Assembly: GCA_016795485.1 (NCBI GenBank)
Contig: JAEUHM010000021.1
Location: forward strand, 124,001 to 188,000
DNA length: 64,000 bases
Source of the DNA: Verrucomicrobiaceae bacterium
GTDB taxonomy: Bacteria > Verrucomicrobiota > Verrucomicrobiia > Verrucomicrobiales > Verrucomicrobiaceae
Direction of reading: 5' to 3'
Shown: positions 1 to 8,797 of the stretch, one piece after another
How the letters are laid out: every line of letters begins with the position of its first letter
Position numbering within the stretch: position 1 is the first letter of the stretch
Made by a program: the position numbers and the translations under genes
The notes under the pieces: model-generated
The model's input: the letters and a program-made list of their open reading frames with translations, nothing else
What the model was told of the DNA's origin: nothing
Databases searched by the model: none

Positions 1-121
1 CCGGACCCTCATCCTCCTCGCACGGAACCTCCGTGGCTTCAGAAGCCTCATTCACCGGCACATTCTCAAGGAACGAGAACGTTGCCTGGGTCAGTTCATC
101 AATGGTAGGCTGGATCCGCAT
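1..121 (-). CDS. Unknown protein, N-terminal 40 residues only
   Basis: The reading frame starts at an ATG at 121 (minus strand) and runs off the window edge without a stop. The visible protein starts MRIQPTIDELTQATFSF and becomes strongly acidic (many Glu) by residue 25. A purine-rich AGGGGAAG lies just upstream of the ATG. The start is only 11 bases after the stop of the serine acetyltransferase gene, so the two are probably co-transcribed. There is too little sequence to name a family. Confidence 0.55.
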   Translation of the reverse strand, partial: MRIQPTIDELTQATFSFLENVPVNEASEATEVPCEEDEGP

Positions 122-132
122 CGCTTCCCCTA

Positions 133-1095
133 CTAAGCCGCTGTTTTGCCCTTCTGCTTGTTACTGATGCGATGCTCCTGATCACCAAGCGCAAGCACAT
201 GGTTATCCGGCACACTCTCCATGAGGAAAACGCTAGCGCCGATCGTGCTGCCATGCCCGATGATCGTATCCCCGCCCACGATGGTAGCATTCGCGTAAAC
301 CGTGACGTGATTTCCAAGCGTGGGATGACGCTTCTTGCCCCGCAAGGCCTGCCCAGCGGCCAGAGATCGTGCCACAAGGCCCACACCCTGGTACAGCTTC
401 ACGTGGTGACCGATCTCGCACGTCTCCCCCACCACCACCCCCGTGCCGTGGTCGATGAAGAAGTGCGATCCGATCGTCGCACCCGGATGAATGTCGATCC
501 CCGTGCGGCCATGAGCCCACTCAGTCATCATCCGCGGAATCAAGGGCACCCCCAGATTGTAGAGCACATGCGCGGTCCTTTGGATCGCTATCGCCTCCAG
601 CCCAGGGTAAGCCAGCACCACCTCCTCCAGTGAGCCCGCCGCCGGATCACCCTCAAAGGAAGCCTCCACGTCCGTATGCACCAACTCCCGCACCGCAGGC
701 AGTTGACGGAGGAAAGAGCACACCAGATGGCTAGCCTCAGCGGTGTGGTCACCATTCCCGTTTCTTAGCCGCAGACTCCGCCGCACCTCGGTGCTCAACT
801 TTTGGCGCGTAGTGGCCACCAGCTCATTCGTCAGCATCTCCAGCTCTCCGGTGGCCACCGCCTCCTCACTGAAGAACCCAGGGAACAGCAGATGAAGTAA
901 ATCCTCCGCGATGGAGGCAATCGCCCGCTTGGACGGCAGGCTACCGCAGTCGAGGTGATTGATACCGCCGCGCGCACGATACGATTCCATGAGCGCGCTG
1001 ACGATTTCTTCCTGGTGGCAGTCCATGGCAGAACATGATGAAAATTGGCCATTGCGCAAACGCGCCGGTGAGATTTGCCACATCAAGATATTCAC
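133..1095 (-). CDS. cysE: Serine O-acetyltransferase (EpsC/CysE type)
   Basis: It transfers an acetyl group from acetyl-CoA to L-serine to make O-acetylserine, the precursor for cysteine synthesis in the cytoplasm. The C-terminal half is a left-handed parallel beta-helix with hexapeptide repeats. The family signature is clear around residues 190-260: GIDIHPGATIG, FIDHGTGVVVGE, KLYQGVGL and KRHPTLGN, with the catalytic His in IDHG. The N-terminal half is the helical SATase domain. I prefer the GTG start at 1095 because a strong GGAGGGG lies four bases upstream; the first plausible ATGs (1083, 1026) have no such site. At 320 residues it is longer than E. coli CysE (about 270) and fits the EpsC-type group. 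It is followed closely by the partial gene at 121. The family call is firm; only the start is open. Confidence 0.93.
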   Translation of the reverse strand: MNILMWQISPARLRNGQFSSCSAMDCHQEEIVSALMESYRARGGINHLDCGSLPSKRAIASIAEDLLHLLFPGFFSEEAVATGELEMLTNELVATTRQKLSTEVRRSLRLRNGNGDHTAEASHLVCSFLRQLPAVRELVHTDVEASFEGDPAAGSLEEVVLAYPGLEAIAIQRTAHVLYNLGVPLIPRMMTEWAHGRTGIDIHPGATIGSHFFIDHGTGVVVGETCEIGHHVKLYQGVGLVARSLAAGQALRGKKRHPTLGNHVTVYANATIVGGDTIIGHGSTIGASVFLMESVPDNHVLALGDQEHRISNKQKGKTAA

Positions 1096-1245
1096 AGCCC
1101 CTCCAAGCTGATTGAGGAGTCATCGTCGGAATCCGCTGTGGCAGACGCGGGTTGTAGCCCACCGCACCCGAAACGCCCCAGTCAGCATCAGCAGCTTCAC
1201 GTACATGACCCCCATCACCCAACTGCCTTAGGCAGAGAAGCCGCA

Positions 1246-1542
1246 GGGGTGACCCCAGCGGGAGCGCGGGGTCACTCCAAGCGATGCTCTAGGTGACCCA
1301 AAGAATCCGTTGGGGTCACCCCTACAACTCAATGGAGTCACTCCGAGCTCTGCCTGGAGTCACTCCAATAAACCGTAGGGGTCACCCCTGCGAGTCACTG
1401 GAGTCACTCCAAGAACGGAACGGAGTCACCCCGAGAGTTTACTGGAGTGACTCAAAGAACCGATTGGAGTCACCCCAAGACCCGACTGGGGTCACTCCAA
1501 TGAACGCATGGAGTCACCCCAATGACTTACCGGAGGCACCCC
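1246..1542. repeat. Array of 14 palindromic 11-mers with exact 22-bp period
   Basis: Fourteen copies of GGRGTCACYCC or its complement are centred at 1251, 1273, 1295, 1317, 1339, 1361, 1383, 1405, 1427, 1449, 1471, 1493, 1515 and 1537, that is every 22 bases without slippage. The 11-base spacers vary, though the bases flanking each core are often ACT before and AA after. Each core is an odd-length inverted repeat (GGAGT-C-ACTCC). A different perfect inverted repeat, CTGCCT-T-AGGCAG, is centred at 1229, which is also in phase. The array fills most of the gap 1096-1774 between cysE and the Gloeo_Verruco gene. The rest of that gap (1096-1200 and 1580-1774) shows nothing I can name. The short ORFs crossing the array are repeat artefacts. 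Confidence 0.9.
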
Positions 1543-1774
1543 AACGCTGTTCATGGGGGCCACATGTCACTCCGATGTGAGCCATACACGCCACGGCTGT
1601 AGCTTGGGTCTGTGACCCAGGAGGCGTAGGACTACATTCAAGCCCAAGGACAAAAAACCCCGCCCGCCTCCCGCTTACCACTTCAGGATTGACTTTCCCT
1701 GCCCAACAAGAAATCCTCGGCTTCTGACACACCCCATCTTGGGCGGCTTTGTGTGCGTCACCTCACTCACTCTC

Positions 1775-4700
1775 ATGATAAAGGCTCTAGTTCTCAATAC
1801 TCTGCTGATCGCTGTTACAGGAACGCTGCTGTTCTCGGTGTCAGCTCATGGGCAGAGCTTTGAGGTGCTGTTTTCGGATAATGAAGGTAGCCGCCCTCGC
1901 GCCGGACTGGTGCAAGGCAGTGATGGCAACTTCTATGGAACCACTGATGAAGGTGGGGAAAGCAACAATGGCACGGTGTTCAAAGTTACCGCTAGTGGCA
2001 CCTTGACGGTGCTGCACAGCTTCAACCGAATTACCGGTATTCAGCCTAATGCGGAGTTAGTGGAGGGCAGCGATGGCAACTTTTACGGCACCACTTACGC
2101 TGGCGGAGCGAGCGGCTACGGCACGGTGTTCAAGATCACGTCAAGCGGCACCCACACCCTTCTGCACAGCTTCAACAACACCAACGGCGCCCTTCCCTAT
2201 GCGGGGCTGGTGCAGGGCAGCGATGGCAGCTTCTATGGCACCACTCAATATGGCGGAGCGAGCGACTACGGCACGGTGTTCAAGATCACCGCCAGCGGCA
2301 CCCACACCCTGCTGCACAGCTTCAACAGCACCAATGGTCGCTATCCCATAGCCGGGCTGGTGCAGGGCAGCGATGGCAACTTCTACGGCACCACCAGTCG
2401 TGGCGGAGCGAGCGGCTACGGCACGGTGTTCAAGATCACTGCCAGCGGCACCCACACCCTGCTGCGCAGCTTCAACAGCACCAATGGCAGCTACCCCGAA
2501 GCCCGGCTAGTGCAAGGCAGCGATGGAAGCTTCTATGGTACCACATACCAAGGCGGAGGGAGCGACTACGGCACGGTGTTCAAGATCACCGCCAGCGGCA
2601 CCCACACCCTGCTATACAGCTTCAACAACACCAATGGCAGCTATCCCTATGCAGGGCTGGTGCAGGGCAGCGATGGCAACTTCTACGGCACAACAAATGG
2701 TGGCGGAGCGAGCGGCTACGGCACGGTGTTCAAGATCACCGCCAGTGGCAGCCACACCCTGCTATACAGCTTCAACTCCACCAATGGCCGCTACGAAGCC
2801 GGGCTGGTGCAGGGCAGCGATGGCAGCTTCTACGGCACCACTTACTATGGTGGAGTGAGCGACAACGGCACGGTGTTCAAGATCACCGCCAGCGGCACCC
2901 ACACCCTGCTATACAGCTTCAACAGCACCAATGGCAGCAATCCTCAGTCGGGGCTGTTGCAGGGCAGCGATGGCAGCTTCTACGGCACTTCCAGGGATGG
3001 AGGAGCAAGTGGCTGCGGCACGGTGTTCAAGATCACCTCCAGCGGTATCCACACGTTGCTGCACAGCTTCAACTCCACCAATGGAAGCCTCCCTCATGGG
3101 CTGGTGCAGAGCAGCGATGGCAACTTTTACGGCACTACCAGCCATGGCGGAGCGAGCGGCTTTGGCACGGTGTTCAAGATCACGTCCAGCGGCACGCATA
3201 CGCTGCTGTATAGTTTCATCGCACAGATGTCTGGCATCTTCCCATCTGGGGGCCTGACGCGAGGAAGCGATGGCAACTTCTACGGCACGACCGGCTTTGA
3301 GGGAGTGGTCGGCTATGGCACGGTGTACAAGATCACCTCTGGTGGCACGCGCACGGTGCTACACAGATTCAACGACACCAATGGCAGCTATCCATCTGCA
3401 GAGCTAGTGTTGGGCAGCGATGGCAGCTTCTACGGCACTACACGAAGTGGCGGAGGGGGCGACGGCACGGTCTACAAGATCACCTCCAGCGGTATCCACA
3501 CGTTGCTGCACAGCTTCAACTCCACCAATGGAAGCCTCCCTCATGGGCTGGTGCAAGGCAGCGATGGCAGCTTCTACGGCACCACTTTAAAGGGCGGAGC
3601 AAGCGGCTACGGCACGGTGTTCAAGATCACCTCCAGTGGCACGCACACATTGCTGCACAGCTTCAGCGGAAGCGATGGCCGCGATCCCCAAGCCGGGCTG
3701 GTGCAAGGCAGCGATGGAAGCTTCTACGGCATTACACGAAATGGCGGAGCGAGCGGCTTGGGCACGGTCTACAAAATCACCCCTGGTGGCACTCACACGG
3801 TGCTGCATTCCTTTGATGGTAGCACCACCGGTCCTCCCCTTGGCACTCCCACCTTCAGCAGCGATGGCAACCTGTATGGCACAGCTGACCCATTGGCGGT
3901 CTGGCGACTGAACTTCTACCCCACGCGGACGCCAACGCTGTTTGCACCGATTTCGAGTAGTATCACGACCTCGCCCATCAACGTCTCGTTCTCCTTGCCG
4001 GAGGCGGCTGTGGCTGGGAGTGTGAAGCTGTTGTTTGGCAGCACTGAACTGGTGCTGGCTGCTTCACAGGAGACTGCCGGGGCGCATAGCTTCTCGTTTG
4101 ATCCGGCTAACCCGACCGCTAGCCCGGAGATAGCGAGTGGCAGTGCCATTGCAGATGGTAGCTACACGGTGACGCTGAGCTATCAGGACGCGCTGAGCAA
4201 TACCGCGGCTCAGGTGCAGAGCTTGAACGTCGTCGTCGATACCATCGCGCAAATCCCGATGCTTTCTGCTCCGGTTTCGGGTTCTGCCCACAAGGATAGC
4301 GTATCGGTCTCGTTCTCTCTGCCTGAGGCGGCCAGCCCTGGGAGTGTGAAGCTGGCCTTTGGAGGCACGCAACTGACTTTAGCAGCATCCCAGGAGACAG
4401 TGGGCACACACTCCTTTACGTTTGCTCCGCCAGACCCTCTGGCTAGCCCTGAGATAGCTAGTGGTGAGCCCGTGACAAATGGCACCTACACGGTGACGCT
4501 GAGCTACCAGGATGCGCTGGGGAATGATGGTGCCTCGGTATCTGCTACCAGTGTGGTGATTGATCGTGATCCGCTGCTCTCGACGGAGGCGAGCAAGGGT
4601 AGTGCGGTGCCTGGTGCTGGGGTGGTGGGCAGTGGCATCCCGGCGGGTGCGGTGTGGCATAGGCTGGGGGTGCCAGCGTTGAGTGAGCTTGGCCAGATGG

Positions 4701-6112
4701 CTGTGTTAGGTGAGTGGAAGGTGGGGGCGAGTCGGGGTCAGGGCTTGTTTTACCAAGACTCGGCTGCGGGCCAGATGACTCTGCTGGCGGCTAAGGGTGA
4801 AGCGGTGCCTGGGGTGCCAAAGGCGGTGTACAGTGGCTTCAAAGATCCGCTGCTGTGCCCTTGCGGTGCAGCGGTGTGGTACGCGACTCTGGCGAATGCG
4901 CCTGGCACCACGGGTGCGGTGAAGACGAGCACTGATGCGGCGATTTTCCTGGATGAAGATGGCCCCGGTGGCGATCCCCCAGTGATCGTGGCGCGTAAAG
5001 GGGCTGTGGCCGCTGACACGGCGAGTGCGAAGTGGGCTTCGTTTAGCTCGGTGGTGGTCAGTGAGGGGTCCGTGGGGTTCTTGGGCAAGATGGTGGTGTC
5101 TGCATCGGCAGGTGTGAGCCTGGCGAGTGACTCAGGGCTGTGGCTTTACGATCGGTTCTCTGAGTCGAACGTGATGCTGCTGCGTGAGGGCGAGGTGGTG
5201 CTGGGGTCGAGAGTGAAAACGATCAGCGCACTGACCACGAGAACGAAGGCGGGTGGTCAAGGACGCGGAGTGATCTCCAGCTTCGGCGATGAGCAGATCT
5301 CGCTGCGAGTGACGCTGAACAATGGCAGGACAGCGATCGGTGTGGTGTTGTACCCCAGCAGCTTAGACTTCCCCTATGAGAGCAACACGGACGCCGTGGG
5401 CTATGGCACAGGAGCGCTATGGTCGTCGTTCAGCATGCCTGGGCAGACGAATCCCACTGGGGCACTCTGCTTCCGAGGAGTGGTGAAGCCGGGCACGGGC
5501 ACGGCTACTGCTACGAACAATGTAGCGCTGTTCGCGGAGGACGATGCCACTTGGACCCTAACGAAGCGCTACGGACTCAAGGACCCAGCGGGTATCACCG
5601 GCGGTGTGTTCTCTGGCTTCAGTGATCCGGTCAATGAGAGCGGTGAGGTGCTAGCGTTCATCGGGAGCATGGCCAGCAACTCAGCGGCGGGCATTACCAG
5701 CAGCAGCAACGATGGCGTGTGGTATGACGACAGCACGGTGCTGAAGCTGATGGCCCGAGAAGGCGCGCAACCGCCAGGCGTGGTGACCGGAGCACGCTGG
5801 AAGTCCTTCAACACCGTGGCACTGCCAGAGGGGCGCGGGCCGATCTTTGTCGCAACGCTGGAGGTAGGACGTGCAGGCATCACCACCGGCAAAGACAAGG
5901 GAGTATGGGCCACGGACAGCGCGGGAGCAGTGAAGAAGCTCATCCAAGAGGGAGACCCGATAGGCGTCTCGAAAGTAGCGAGCTTCCAAGTGCTAAGCAC
6001 CGTGTCAGGCAGCCCAGCTCAAACAAGGAGTTTCAACAGCGCTGGTGAGGTGGTGATGCAAGTCACGGACACGGCGGGTGGGACGCATTTGCTGCATGTG
6101 GCGGTGCCGTAG
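1775..6112 (+). CDS. Large secreted Gloeo_Verruco repeat protein
   Basis: This is a probable cell-surface or secreted protein of about 1445 residues. From the ATG at 1775 it has a signal peptide (MIKALVLNTLLIAV...) ending near AHGQS. Residues about 30-700 hold thirteen clear repeats of roughly 48 residues plus one degenerate copy. The core is GSDGxFYGTTxxGGAxxxGTVFKIT followed by LLHSFNxTNGxxP, which matches the Gloeo_Verruco repeat family (TIGR03803). Two Ig-like modules of about 100 residues follow (residues about 735-940), each carrying SFSLPEAA, LAASQET and YTVTLSYQDALxN. The C-terminal 500 residues repeat a loose GxWxxD/REGxxxPG pattern also seen in the FG-GAP proteins at 17538 and 20562. 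The gene is monocistronic. An upstream in-frame start at 1739 would spoil the signal peptide, so I chose 1775. Biochemical function is unknown. Confidence 0.88.
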   Translation: MIKALVLNTLLIAVTGTLLFSVSAHGQSFEVLFSDNEGSRPRAGLVQGSDGNFYGTTDEGGESNNGTVFKVTASGTLTVLHSFNRITGIQPNAELVEGSDGNFYGTTYAGGASGYGTVFKITSSGTHTLLHSFNNTNGALPYAGLVQGSDGSFYGTTQYGGASDYGTVFKITASGTHTLLHSFNSTNGRYPIAGLVQGSDGNFYGTTSRGGASGYGTVFKITASGTHTLLRSFNSTNGSYPEARLVQGSDGSFYGTTYQGGGSDYGTVFKITASGTHTLLYSFNNTNGSYPYAGLVQGSDGNFYGTTNGGGASGYGTVFKITASGSHTLLYSFNSTNGRYEAGLVQGSDGSFYGTTYYGGVSDNGTVFKITASGTHTLLYSFNSTNGSNPQSGLLQGSDGSFYGTSRDGGASGCGTVFKITSSGIHTLLHSFNSTNGSLPHGLVQSSDGNFYGTTSHGGASGFGTVFKITSSGTHTLLYSFIAQMSGIFPSGGLTRGSDGNFYGTTGFEGVVGYGTVYKITSGGTRTVLHRFNDTNGSYPSAELVLGSDGSFYGTTRSGGGGDGTVYKITSSGIHTLLHSFNSTNGSLPHGLVQGSDGSFYGTTLKGGASGYGTVFKITSSGTHTLLHSFSGSDGRDPQAGLVQGSDGSFYGITRNGGASGLGTVYKITPGGTHTVLHSFDGSTTGPPLGTPTFSSDGNLYGTADPLAVWRLNFYPTRTPTLFAPISSSITTSPINVSFSLPEAAVAGSVKLLFGSTELVLAASQETAGAHSFSFDPANPTASPEIASGSAIADGSYTVTLSYQDALSNTAAQVQSLNVVVDTIAQIPMLSAPVSGSAHKDSVSVSFSLPEAASPGSVKLAFGGTQLTLAASQETVGTHSFTFAPPDPLASPEIASGEPVTNGTYTVTLSYQDALGNDGASVSATSVVIDRDPLLSTEASKGSAVPGAGVVGSGIPAGAVWHRLGVPALSELGQMAVLGEWKVGASRGQGLFYQDSAAGQMTLLAAKGEAVPGVPKAVYSGFKDPLLCPCGAAVWYATLANAPGTTGAVKTSTDAAIFLDEDGPGGDPPVIVARKGAVAADTASAKWASFSSVVVSEGSVGFLGKMVVSASAGVSLASDSGLWLYDRFSESNVMLLREGEVVLGSRVKTISALTTRTKAGGQGRGVISSFGDEQISLRVTLNNGRTAIGVVLYPSSLDFPYESNTDAVGYGTGALWSSFSMPGQTNPTGALCFRGVVKPGTGTATATNNVALFAEDDATWTLTKRYGLKDPAGITGGVFSGFSDPVNESGEVLAFIGSMASNSAAGITSSSNDGVWYDDSTVLKLMAREGAQPPGVVTGARWKSFNTVALPEGRGPIFVATLEVGRAGITTGKDKGVWATDSAGAVKKLIQEGDPIGVSKVASFQVLSTVSGSPAQTRSFNSAGEVVMQVTDTAGGTHLLHVAVP

Positions 6113-6132
6113 AAGATCTCAACGGAGGTTTG

Positions 6133-6235
6133 GAGCCTCTCGTGCCCCTTCAGGGCACCTCGCGTTGCGGGATGAGGAACCCAGGGCATCGCTACGCTCA
6201 GCCCTGGGCTGGGCTCTGCCGACCCGTTGGGCCGG
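6133..6235. repeat. 103-bp intergenic repeat, copy 1
   Basis: This segment is repeated nearly base for base at 6528-6630 (offset 395). It contains GTGCCCCTTCAGGGCAC (an inverted repeat) and CCCAGGGC...GCCCTGGG around GCTACGCTCA, so each copy can fold into consecutive GC-rich hairpins. A related but rearranged block (CCCAGGGCTTGGCGGAGCC) lies at about 6451-6480. It starts 20 bases after the Gloeo_Verruco stop codon. Confidence 0.85.
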
Positions 6236-6296
6236 AGGGGGGAAGTTGGAGTGGTGGAGTGGTGAACGGTAACCGGTGGTCGGTAAGGTGGGTATT

Positions 6297-6366
6297 CGGT
6301 CATCGGTCATCGGTCATCGGTCATCGGTCATCGGTAACCGGTAACCGGTGGTCGGTGGTCGGTGGT
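6297..6366. repeat. Heptanucleotide tandem array (CGGTNNN)x10
   Basis: Ten in-register 7-base units are present: CGGTCAT five times (6297-6331), CGGTAAC twice, then CGGTGGT three times. The blocks show stepwise expansion of variant units. Similar CGGTAAC/CGGTGGT units occur just upstream at 6267-6289. A 7-base period does not preserve a reading frame, so this is non-coding. It lies in the 6113-6743 gap, which otherwise holds only the two 103-bp repeats and related GC palindromes. Confidence 0.85.
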
Positions 6367-6527
6367 TGGGTTGCTCCAGGCGTGTTGGGTGACGAGGTGG
6401 TGTGGTGTTTTGCGGGATGGACGCCCCCACGGTGGGGCGGAGATTTTAGCCCAGGGCTTGGCGGAGCCATGCCCTGGGTCTCGGTGTGGCCTATGCGGTG
6501 CGGCCTGAAGGGCCGCGAGAGGGATCA

Positions 6528-6630
6528 GAGTCTCTCGTGCCCCTTCAGGGCACCTCGCGTTGCGTGATGGGGAACCCAGGGCATCGCTACGCTCAGCCCT
6601 GGGCTGGGCTCTGCCGACCCTTTGGGCCGG
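6528..6630. repeat. 103-bp intergenic repeat, copy 2
   Basis: Second copy of the 6133-6235 element, differing at a few positions (for example GAGTCT for GAGCCT and CCCTTTGG for CCCGTTGG). It carries the same hairpin arms, CCCAGGGC and GCCCTGGG. Both copies have the same orientation. Confidence 0.85.
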
Positions 6631-6743
6631 TGGGGGGGGGGACGCGGCCATGAATCCTGCGGGCTTTGCTTTGATTTGTAGGGTGGAGCAGTTTATCGGG
6701 AACAATTGGGTGCCCTCGGGCGTCTAACTGCTGTCTTAACTTC

Positions 6744-7484
6744 ATGAAGAATAGTCTCTTTTCCCCAAAGATCCTGGCCGGGTTTGTCGCCGTGCTGGTG
6801 GGAGTCGTTTACCTTGGCTGGAAGCTCAGTGGGCCGGATGGTCCACCTCAAGTTGCCCTGCCTACGCCCCCAAAGCCACCTGCCCCCAAGGCTGAGCCCA
6901 AAACAAGCCCACCGCCTGTGGCTCCCACTCCGGGTGCACCCCAGGGAGCGGGGCAGAACGCTCCACCGCAGCCAGCGCCAATGGTGGTGGAGCCCAATGC
7001 TCCAAAGACACCAGACGAAGCTGCACGCGAGGCTGCTGATTACAAGATCGGCACCATCATTCAGCAGGAGGCGACTCCGGAGGCGGTCAGTGCCAAGCTT
7101 TACTTGCTGTTCCCCAACTTTACGTCCTACGAAAAAGTGGCCGCAGCACCTCACATGGTGAACCTGACGTCTGACGAGGAGCTCCCGAAGATGATTAACT
7201 TGCTGAAGAACCCGCTCACGCCCCCAGAGGCCATGGAGTCGTTCTTCAACGACATGCTTAATCGCCCACCAGAACTTGGGTGGCCAGTATTGATCGATAT
7301 CATCGGTCAACCCCGGCATCCGATGGCGGAGCAAGCGAGGGAACTGATGTCGACGATCGTTGGAGACGACTTTGGGACGGACATCACCAAGTGGCGTGAA
7401 GGTCTGCGCGAGCAACTGAAGCTCCAGGGTGCTGATTTGCCACCAGACGGCACGGCTCCAGCCATCCCGCCTCCTCAGCAGTAG
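6744..7484 (+). CDS. Hypothetical membrane-anchored proline-rich protein
   Basis: I do not recognise a family. The 246-residue protein starts with a short basic stretch and one hydrophobic segment (residues about 10-28, FVAVLVGVVYLGW), which should anchor it in the inner membrane with the rest outside. Residues 30-90 are a proline/alanine-rich linker (PTPPKPPAPK, PPPVAPTPGAP). Residues 95-235 form a mostly helical, globular-looking domain with no recognisable catalytic motif, and the C-terminus is again proline-rich. It ends 63 bases before folC and is on the same strand, so they may share a transcript, but there is no functional link in sequence. It could be a periplasmic scaffold or regulatory protein. 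Confidence 0.7.
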   Translation: MKNSLFSPKILAGFVAVLVGVVYLGWKLSGPDGPPQVALPTPPKPPAPKAEPKTSPPPVAPTPGAPQGAGQNAPPQPAPMVVEPNAPKTPDEAAREAADYKIGTIIQQEATPEAVSAKLYLLFPNFTSYEKVAAAPHMVNLTSDEELPKMINLLKNPLTPPEAMESFFNDMLNRPPELGWPVLIDIIGQPRHPMAEQARELMSTIVGDDFGTDITKWREGLREQLKLQGADLPPDGTAPAIPPPQQ

Positions 7485-7547
7485 GCAATGTATCTGCCTG
7501 ACCTCGCCGGTTGCGATGGCGAGAGGCAGGCGCTTTAATCCGATGCG

Positions 7548-8792
7548 ATGTCTGCTGAACCCAGTGAAGAAAAACGCCTGCTCGACTGGCTCTATGGCAC
7601 GCAGATGTATGGCGTTAAGCTGGGTCTGGAAAGCACCCAAAAGCTGCTAACGGAGTTTGGCCTGCCAACCAAGGACCAGCGCTTCATCCATGTGGCGGGG
7701 ACGAACGGCAAGGGCTCTGTGTGCGCTTTCGCTCACAGCATCTTGTCTGCCGCCGGAGTGAACGCTGGCTTGTTCACCTCACCGCATTTGATTCAGTTCA
7801 GGGAGCGCATCCGCGACAGTCACGGGATGATTCCGCATGATGATCTCGTGGTGATTCTCAGAGAAGTGCGCCAGAGGGTGGCTGAGTGGGATCCACATCC
7901 GACGTTCTTTGAACTATCGCTGATCGTTGCATTGAAGTGGTTCGCCCAGAAGAAGCTTGAGTGGGTGGTGCTTGAGACGGGAATGGGAGGTAGGCTGGAT
8001 GCTACCAACGCGATCCAGTCTGCGGTAACGGTGATCACTTCCATCAGCATGGATCACCAAGCGGCGCTTGGGAATACACTGGCTGCTATTGCTGGTGAAA
8101 AGGCAGGGATCATTAAGCCTGGAATCCCAGTGATCACGATGAAGCAGAACCCGCAGGCGATGGAAGTGGTCTCACGCACAGCACGGGAGCGCGGTGCACC
8201 CATGAACATCGTCACCACGCCAGTCCGCGGTTACCAACTGGGACTTGCCGGACATCATCAACTTTGGAATGCGGCAATGGCCGTAGCCGCCGTCAAGGCC
8301 GCTGGATTCAAGCTTACCGAGACCATTCTCAATCCAGGGCTCAAAAACGTGTCGTGGCCTGCCCGATTCCAGAACCTGGACGGTGCCAATCGGATGATCT
8401 TGGACGGTGCGCACAACATTGATGCAGCTGAAACACTGGTGCGGACGTGGCAGCACAAGTTTCCTGGTGAGAAGGCGACCATTGTCTTTGGTGCGGCAGC
8501 GAACAAAGATGTGCGTGCTGTAGTTCGTGCGCTCCAGCCGATTGCAGCGCGCTGGTGCTTCACAGACTTTGATTCGCCTCGGGCGGCAAATCCTGCACAG
8601 GTCAGTGAAATGCATCATGCCATTTACGGGGACTCCTTTCCGTCCTCAGTGCATGAGAATCCAAAGGATGCGCTGGCAGAAGCGGCCAAGCACAGGCAAA
8701 GAGTGCTCATCACGGGATCACTCTACCTTGCTGGTGAAGTGCTGGCTCAAATACGGGGAGAGCGAGATCTCTTTGAGCCCAGTCATCAATAA
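7548..8792 (+). CDS. folC: Folylpolyglutamate synthase / dihydrofolate synthase
   Basis: This is an ATP-dependent Mur-ligase-fold enzyme that adds glutamate to dihydropteroate and/or to reduced folates in the cytoplasm. The P-loop HVAGTNGKGSVCAFAHSIL is at residues about 48-66. The other family blocks follow in order: LFTSPHLIQFRERI, FFELSLIVALKWF, ETGMGGRLDATN, SISMDHQAALGNTLAAIAGEKAGIIK with the metal-binding His, and the C-terminal ILDGAHN. Length (414) is normal. The ATG at 7548 gives the expected N-terminus (SAEPSEEKRLLDWLYGTQ). The next gene starts six bases after its stop, suggesting co-transcription with the secreted protein at 8798. Confidence 0.95.
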   Translation: MSAEPSEEKRLLDWLYGTQMYGVKLGLESTQKLLTEFGLPTKDQRFIHVAGTNGKGSVCAFAHSILSAAGVNAGLFTSPHLIQFRERIRDSHGMIPHDDLVVILREVRQRVAEWDPHPTFFELSLIVALKWFAQKKLEWVVLETGMGGRLDATNAIQSAVTVITSISMDHQAALGNTLAAIAGEKAGIIKPGIPVITMKQNPQAMEVVSRTARERGAPMNIVTTPVRGYQLGLAGHHQLWNAAMAVAAVKAAGFKLTETILNPGLKNVSWPARFQNLDGANRMILDGAHNIDAAETLVRTWQHKFPGEKATIVFGAAANKDVRAVVRALQPIAARWCFTDFDSPRAANPAQVSEMHHAIYGDSFPSSVHENPKDALAEAAKHRQRVLITGSLYLAGEVLAQIRGERDLFEPSHQ

Positions 8793-8797
8793 AGCCC

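Noticed and set aside
1246-1542. CRISPR array
   Set aside because: Repeats are only 11 bases, spacers 11 bases, and the repeat alternates in orientation; no cas genes nearby.
1293-1580. 95-residue open frame (MTQRIRWGHPYNSMESL...) across the palindrome array
   Set aside because: The apparent periodic protein (SLESLQ..., GVTP) is just the 22-bp DNA repeat read in frame: three units of 22 bases give 66, so 22 residues repeat. No start signal or family.
1551-1581. Extra units of the 22-bp array at 1559 and 1581
   Set aside because: The bases at the expected centre do not match the core; a GTCACTCC at 1566 is out of phase.
6693-7640. 315-residue minus-strand frame
   Set aside because: Overlaps two plus-strand genes with good coding character (6744 and folC); Trp/Arg/Leu-rich composition typical of a shadow.
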